A stretch of 19,077 bases of DNA from Pseudomonadota bacterium (GTDB taxonomy: Bacteria > Pseudomonadota > Alphaproteobacteria > Rhizobiales > Hyphomicrobiaceae), in contig QGVC01000022.1 in the NCBI GenBank assembly GCA_003242645.1, positions 1 through 19,077 on the forward strand, in the 5' to 3' direction. The notes beneath the pieces were generated by a model that did no database searches, had not been told where the DNA came from, and was given only the letters and a program-made list of their open reading frames with translations. Position 1 is the stretch's first letter; every line of letters starts with the position of its first letter. Below, piece by piece: positions 16,294 through 19,077 of this stretch. The translations under genes were made by a program, and so were the position numbers.

Positions 16294-17094
16294 TCAATCC
16301 AGATACCGCTTCAGCCCCCGCCAGATGGTCTCGATCGTGTCGAGGTAGATTGGATGCCGGCGTATTTCATCCGGATTGCCGCGCGGGAGCTTGACGTCGA
16401 TAATATCCGAAACGGTGCTCGGCCTTCTCGAAAGGAGAACGATGCGGTTCGAGAGGTAGACCGCTTCCTCGATCGAGTGCGTTACGAAAACGAAGGTCTT
16501 GCGCTCATTGGCGATGAGTTCGAGAAGGTCTTCCTGAAATTTTCGCCGTGTCTGCTCATCCACGGAGGAAAATGGTTCATCCATGAGGATGACATCGGCG
16601 TTGACGGCGAGGGCCCGCGCGAGACCAACCCGTTGGCGCATGCCGCCGGAGAGCTCGTGCGGATAACGGTGCTCGAAGCCCTTGAGGCCAACCTTGGCCA
16701 CATACCGCTCCGCAATTGCTTCGCGTTCAGATTTCGGCACCCCTCGGAGCTCAAGGCCGAAAGCCGCATTTCGCAAAACGGTTGCCCAGGGTAGCAGCGC
16801 GAAGTCTTGAAACACGAAAGAGCGCTCCGGCCCGGGTCCAGTCACGAGCTGCCCATTGACGCGCACCTCGCCGCTCGTCGGCGGGATGAGGCCGGCAATA
16901 ATTTTGAGGAGAGTGGTCTTGCCGCAACCGGAAGGTCCAAGGAGCGTCGTCAGGGCACCTTCCGGGCAATCGAGCGTAATACTGGTGAGCGCCTCGACGC
17001 CGCCAGGATAAATCTTCGACACGCCGCGAACCTCGACCATCGCGCGTTTCTGGATCGCCGCGACGAGCGTTCCGGCAGCTTGCACAGCAGTCAT
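16294..17094 (-). CDS. NitT/TauT-type ABC transporter ATPase
   Basis: Single-domain ABC ATPase of the SsuB/TauB family, 266 residues. Walker A GPSGCGKTT is at residues 53-61, the Q-loop is in FVFQDFALLPWATV, the signature is LSGGMRQRVGLARAL, Walker B is VILMDEPFSSVD and the switch histidine is in FVTHSIEEAVYLSNRI. ATG 17094 overlaps the stop of the upstream permease (ATGA), supporting this start over an in-frame ATG at 17160, which lies inside that gene. It energises import by the two flanking permeases. Confidence 0.93.
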   Translation of the reverse strand: MTAVQAAGTLVAAIQKRAMVEVRGVSKIYPGGVEALTSITLDCPEGALTTLLGPSGCGKTTLLKIIAGLIPPTSGEVRVNGQLVTGPGPERSFVFQDFALLPWATVLRNAAFGLELRGVPKSEREAIAERYVAKVGLKGFEHRYPHELSGGMRQRVGLARALAVNADVILMDEPFSSVDEQTRRKFQEDLLELIANERKTFVFVTHSIEEAVYLSNRIVLLSRRPSTVSDIIDVKLPRGNPDEIRRHPIYLDTIETIWRGLKRYLD

Positions 17095-17924
17095 GCGTGA
17101 CCTCGTTTCTCGGGGCGAAAGAAGCGGCGCTCGAGCCATTCCAGGCTTTCGACGCAGCACACGGAAAGAGCGATCACGACCGCAATCGCGCCGTACATCT
17201 TCGGATATTCGGCAATCGACTGATTGTAAGTAATGATATCGCCGATCCCTGTAGGCGTCACGAGCAGCTCAGCCAGAATCGCGCCAACGAAGCCCGATGC
17301 CGTCCCAAGCCGCAGCCCCGCAAAAATTACGGGCGCCGCGGACGGTAAAATGATCTTCGCGATGATCTGGCGACGCGAGCCGAGAAATGCCCGTCCCATT
17401 TCAATAAGCGAGACAGGCGCATGCCGGATGGCCTTGAACGAATTCAGCACGACTACCGGCATGGCCATGATGCAGACGACGAGCACCTTGGTGGCAAGCC
17501 CGATGCCGTAGGCCAAAACCAGAAGCGGAACGAGGGCCGCGAGCGGGGCTGCTTGCAGTACGATGAAAACGGGAACCCCCAGCCATTCGGCTCGCGAATC
17601 AAGCCCCATGACAATGCCAATCGAGACGCCAACGACAGCCGATATGGCAACCCCGATCACTAAAGGGAGAAGAGTTACGAGAAGCGCGGCCTGGAGCGAT
17701 CCATCGGCGATCATTTCCAGCGTCGCCGACACCGTTTCGAGAAATGTCGGGAAGGACGGGCTGATAGGAATGCGTCCCGCCCACTCCCAGGCCGCGAGCA
17801 CCACAATGAGAGACAATAGCCGTAAAAAGAGGGCGTGCTGAAACAAAGATGCCAAACGTTGCGGCTTGAGGACTGGCGCCGACGTTTCCGTCGCTGTTCC
17901 AAGCATTCCGGCCCTTTGACGCAT
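17091..17924 (-). CDS. NitT/TauT-type ABC transporter permease (first)
   Basis: Permease of the SsuC/TauC family, 277 residues. The first membrane helix is LLSLIVVLAAWEWAG; FPTFLETVSATLEMI and later PLVIGVAISAVVGVSIGIVMG are usual for the family, and the coupling loop is at SLIEMGRAFLGSRRQIIAKIILPSAAPVIF. ATG 17924 has GGGAG 7 bases upstream. The gene lies 67 bases after the binding-protein stop, with a hairpin in the gap. The two permeases of this operon are distinct in sequence, suggesting a heterodimer. Confidence 0.9.
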   Translation of the reverse strand: MRQRAGMLGTATETSAPVLKPQRLASLFQHALFLRLLSLIVVLAAWEWAGRIPISPSFPTFLETVSATLEMIADGSLQAALLVTLLPLVIGVAISAVVGVSIGIVMGLDSRAEWLGVPVFIVLQAAPLAALVPLLVLAYGIGLATKVLVVCIMAMPVVVLNSFKAIRHAPVSLIEMGRAFLGSRRQIIAKIILPSAAPVIFAGLRLGTASGFVGAILAELLVTPTGIGDIITYNQSIAEYPKMYGAIAVVIALSVCCVESLEWLERRFFRPEKRGHA

Positions 17925-17959
17925 CAGCGGCTCCCGAAGGAAGTTTCAATGACCTCGGC

Positions 17960-17981
17960 GCGCGCCTTCATCGAGGCGCGC
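17960..17981 (-). terminator. intercistronic hairpin after the binding-protein gene
   Basis: GCGCGCCT (17960-17967) and AGGCGCGC (17974-17981) form an 8-bp GC-rich stem with a 6-base loop, 10 bases past the stop of the binding-protein gene and inside its operon. There is no T-run. Such hairpins often stabilise or attenuate so that the abundant periplasmic protein is made in excess over the membrane components; here that role is inferred. Confidence 0.4.
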
Positions 17982-17991
17982 CCAAATCCCA

Positions 17992-18984
17992 TTAGCCACC
18001 AAGCTTCTTGCGGGCCCTCTCGAGCGGACCAAAGTCCCAGAAATCCTCCACCTTGAGCTCCGAAGCGGGCCCCTGCAACTGGCCAGCCTCAACATAGAAT
18101 TCAAAATCCGCTTTTGCTGCGTCGATGCCGCCAGAAGGATGAAAAATGCCTTCCTTGACCCCCTGCGTGTAAAATTCGGTCACGCCCGAGATGACTTCTT
18201 GCGGCTGGTCCTTGAGCAGATTTCGCTTTGCGCGTTCCGTCTCAATGATTGAGGGATCGTTAGCCATTTCCCGCCAGAGCTTCAGAAGCTCTTCGACGAT
18301 GATGTCGACCTTGTCCGTATTCTTCTCGATCCACTCCGCCTGTCCGAAGAGGAGCTCGTCGCTTGCGGGAATGTCGACGCCCGGAAGAACGTGGAACCGA
18401 TCTCCCGCTTTGCTGAGCAGCAGATTTTTGTTCGCGAGATCGACGATGGTCGCTTTGATCTGGCCATTGATCATCGCGATGACGCGATTTTCCGATCCCG
18501 GAATATAGCTGCGCTGGCCGAAAGTGATCCCCTCGCGCTTTGCGATGATATTGCCTATGGCTTCAGTGCCGCTGCCGCGGGAATTGAATACAAAAGGCTG
18601 CCCGTCGAGATCTTTCCAGGTCTTGTAGGAGTTATCGACGACTGGGAAGAACACGAGCCGTGTCACCTGGAAAAGAATTTTCAAGGGCACCTTGCTCTTC
18701 TGCATCACCGTATAGGGCGTGCCCATGCCGAGATCGGCCTGCCCGTTGACGACAGCCTGAATCGCCAGATCTTCCTTGGCGAAGGACGTTAATTCGTAGG
18801 CGATCCCGCGTTCCTTGGCGCGCTCAAGGGCAATCACGAAGGCCAGCGTCTCAACCGAGACGACGTCGCCCATAGCCACGCGGACCGCATCGGCGGATTT
18901 GGCCGGCGCCGTCGTCGCCGGAATGGCAAACGCCAGTGCAAGCGCACCGATGAGACCCCGAATGCGGCAAGACGAGATTCGCAT
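17992..18984 (-). CDS. NitT/TauT-type ABC transporter substrate-binding protein
   Basis: Periplasmic binding protein of the NMT1/SsuA-like family, 330 residues, first gene of its operon. A signal peptide is clear (RGLIGALALAFAIPATTAPAKSADA). The mature protein has the family pattern VAMGDVVSVETLAFVIALERAKERGI, then the short QADLGMGTPYTVMQ and KTWKDLDGQPFVFNSRGSGTEAIG, near the ligand-cleft region. AAGGAGG (18990-18996) lies 5 bases before ATG 18984. The family transports taurine, alkanesulfonates, nitrate, thiamine precursors and aromatic acids. I see no feature that fixes the ligand, and the FAA hydrolase at the operon's end argues against a simple sulfonate. Confidence 0.9.
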   Translation of the reverse strand: MRISSCRIRGLIGALALAFAIPATTAPAKSADAVRVAMGDVVSVETLAFVIALERAKERGIAYELTSFAKEDLAIQAVVNGQADLGMGTPYTVMQKSKVPLKILFQVTRLVFFPVVDNSYKTWKDLDGQPFVFNSRGSGTEAIGNIIAKREGITFGQRSYIPGSENRVIAMINGQIKATIVDLANKNLLLSKAGDRFHVLPGVDIPASDELLFGQAEWIEKNTDKVDIIVEELLKLWREMANDPSIIETERAKRNLLKDQPQEVISGVTEFYTQGVKEGIFHPSGGIDAAKADFEFYVEAGQLQGPASELKVEDFWDFGPLERARKKLGG

Positions 18985-19058
18985 GACCGCCTCCTTGGAG
19001 CTGTTCCATCCCGTGCGGCCATATTTGTTCTCCGTGGCCGCGTCTGACCAAGAGTTTG

Positions 19059-19077
19059 AATGGTTGTCAATGGTTGT
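19059..19077. repeat. 9-bp tandem direct repeat at the window edge, upstream of the NitT/TauT operon
   Basis: AATGGTTGT occurs at 19059-19067 and again at 19069-19077, spaced by 10 bases, about one helical turn. Read on the minus strand it contains TTGACA, a possible -35 element about 80 bases before the binding-protein start, but no matching -10 was found. It could be a regulator-binding site; the repeat may continue beyond the window. Confidence 0.3.

Overview
The window is GC-rich, tightly packed DNA with GTG starts and 4- to 11-nt gene overlaps. Its gene families (Xsc, a DJ-1/AraC regulator beside OsmC, SorC-controlled sugar ABC operons, short XRE regulators, NitT/TauT-type transporters) point to an alphaproteobacterium, most likely in the Hyphomicrobiales. 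This is judged from family resemblance only; no search was run.

Layout. (1) 1-1500 (+): 3' five-sixths of xsc, sulfoacetaldehyde acetyltransferase, cut by the left edge. (2) 1746-1838 (+): tRNA-Ser(GCU). (3) 2054-3817: a GlxA-type DJ-1/PfpI-AraC regulator (-), broken by one frameshift, divergent from an OsmC-family peroxidase-like gene (+) whose ribosome binding site can pair with an upstream inverted repeat. (4) 3998-13711, all on the minus strand: an eight-gene carbohydrate or polyol operon. In transcription order it encodes a periplasmic binding protein (frameshifted in an A7 tract), an RbsA-like double ATPase, an RbsC-like permease, a SorC-family regulator, an aldo/keto reductase, a GlpD-like FAD dehydrogenase, a DeoC/LacD-superfamily class I aldolase and an FGGY kinase. 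(5) 13712-13954: intergenic region with short palindromes, then a small XRE regulator (+). (6) 14273-14800: no intact gene, but a decayed fragment of an ATP-dependent DNA ligase on the minus strand. (7) 14801-18984 (-): a second operon with a NitT/TauT-type binding protein, permease, ATPase, second permease and an FAA-hydrolase (acylpyruvase/fumarylpyruvate hydrolase-like) enzyme.

How the genes may work together. The operon at 3998-13711 is a complete import-and-catabolism unit: uptake by an RbsABC-like transporter, redox by the aldo/keto reductase, phosphorylation by the FGGY kinase, oxidation of a polyol phosphate by the FAD enzyme, and retro-aldol cleavage by the aldolase, with the SorC protein as likely effector-sensing regulator. 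It combines parts of the erythritol (ery) and AI-2 (lsr) systems but matches neither, and is the best candidate here for an undescribed pathway. The second operon imports an unknown, probably anionic or aromatic, compound and couples it to hydrolysis of an acylpyruvate-type intermediate. The two frameshifts both sit in homopolymers, so sequencing error and real inactivation both need to be considered.
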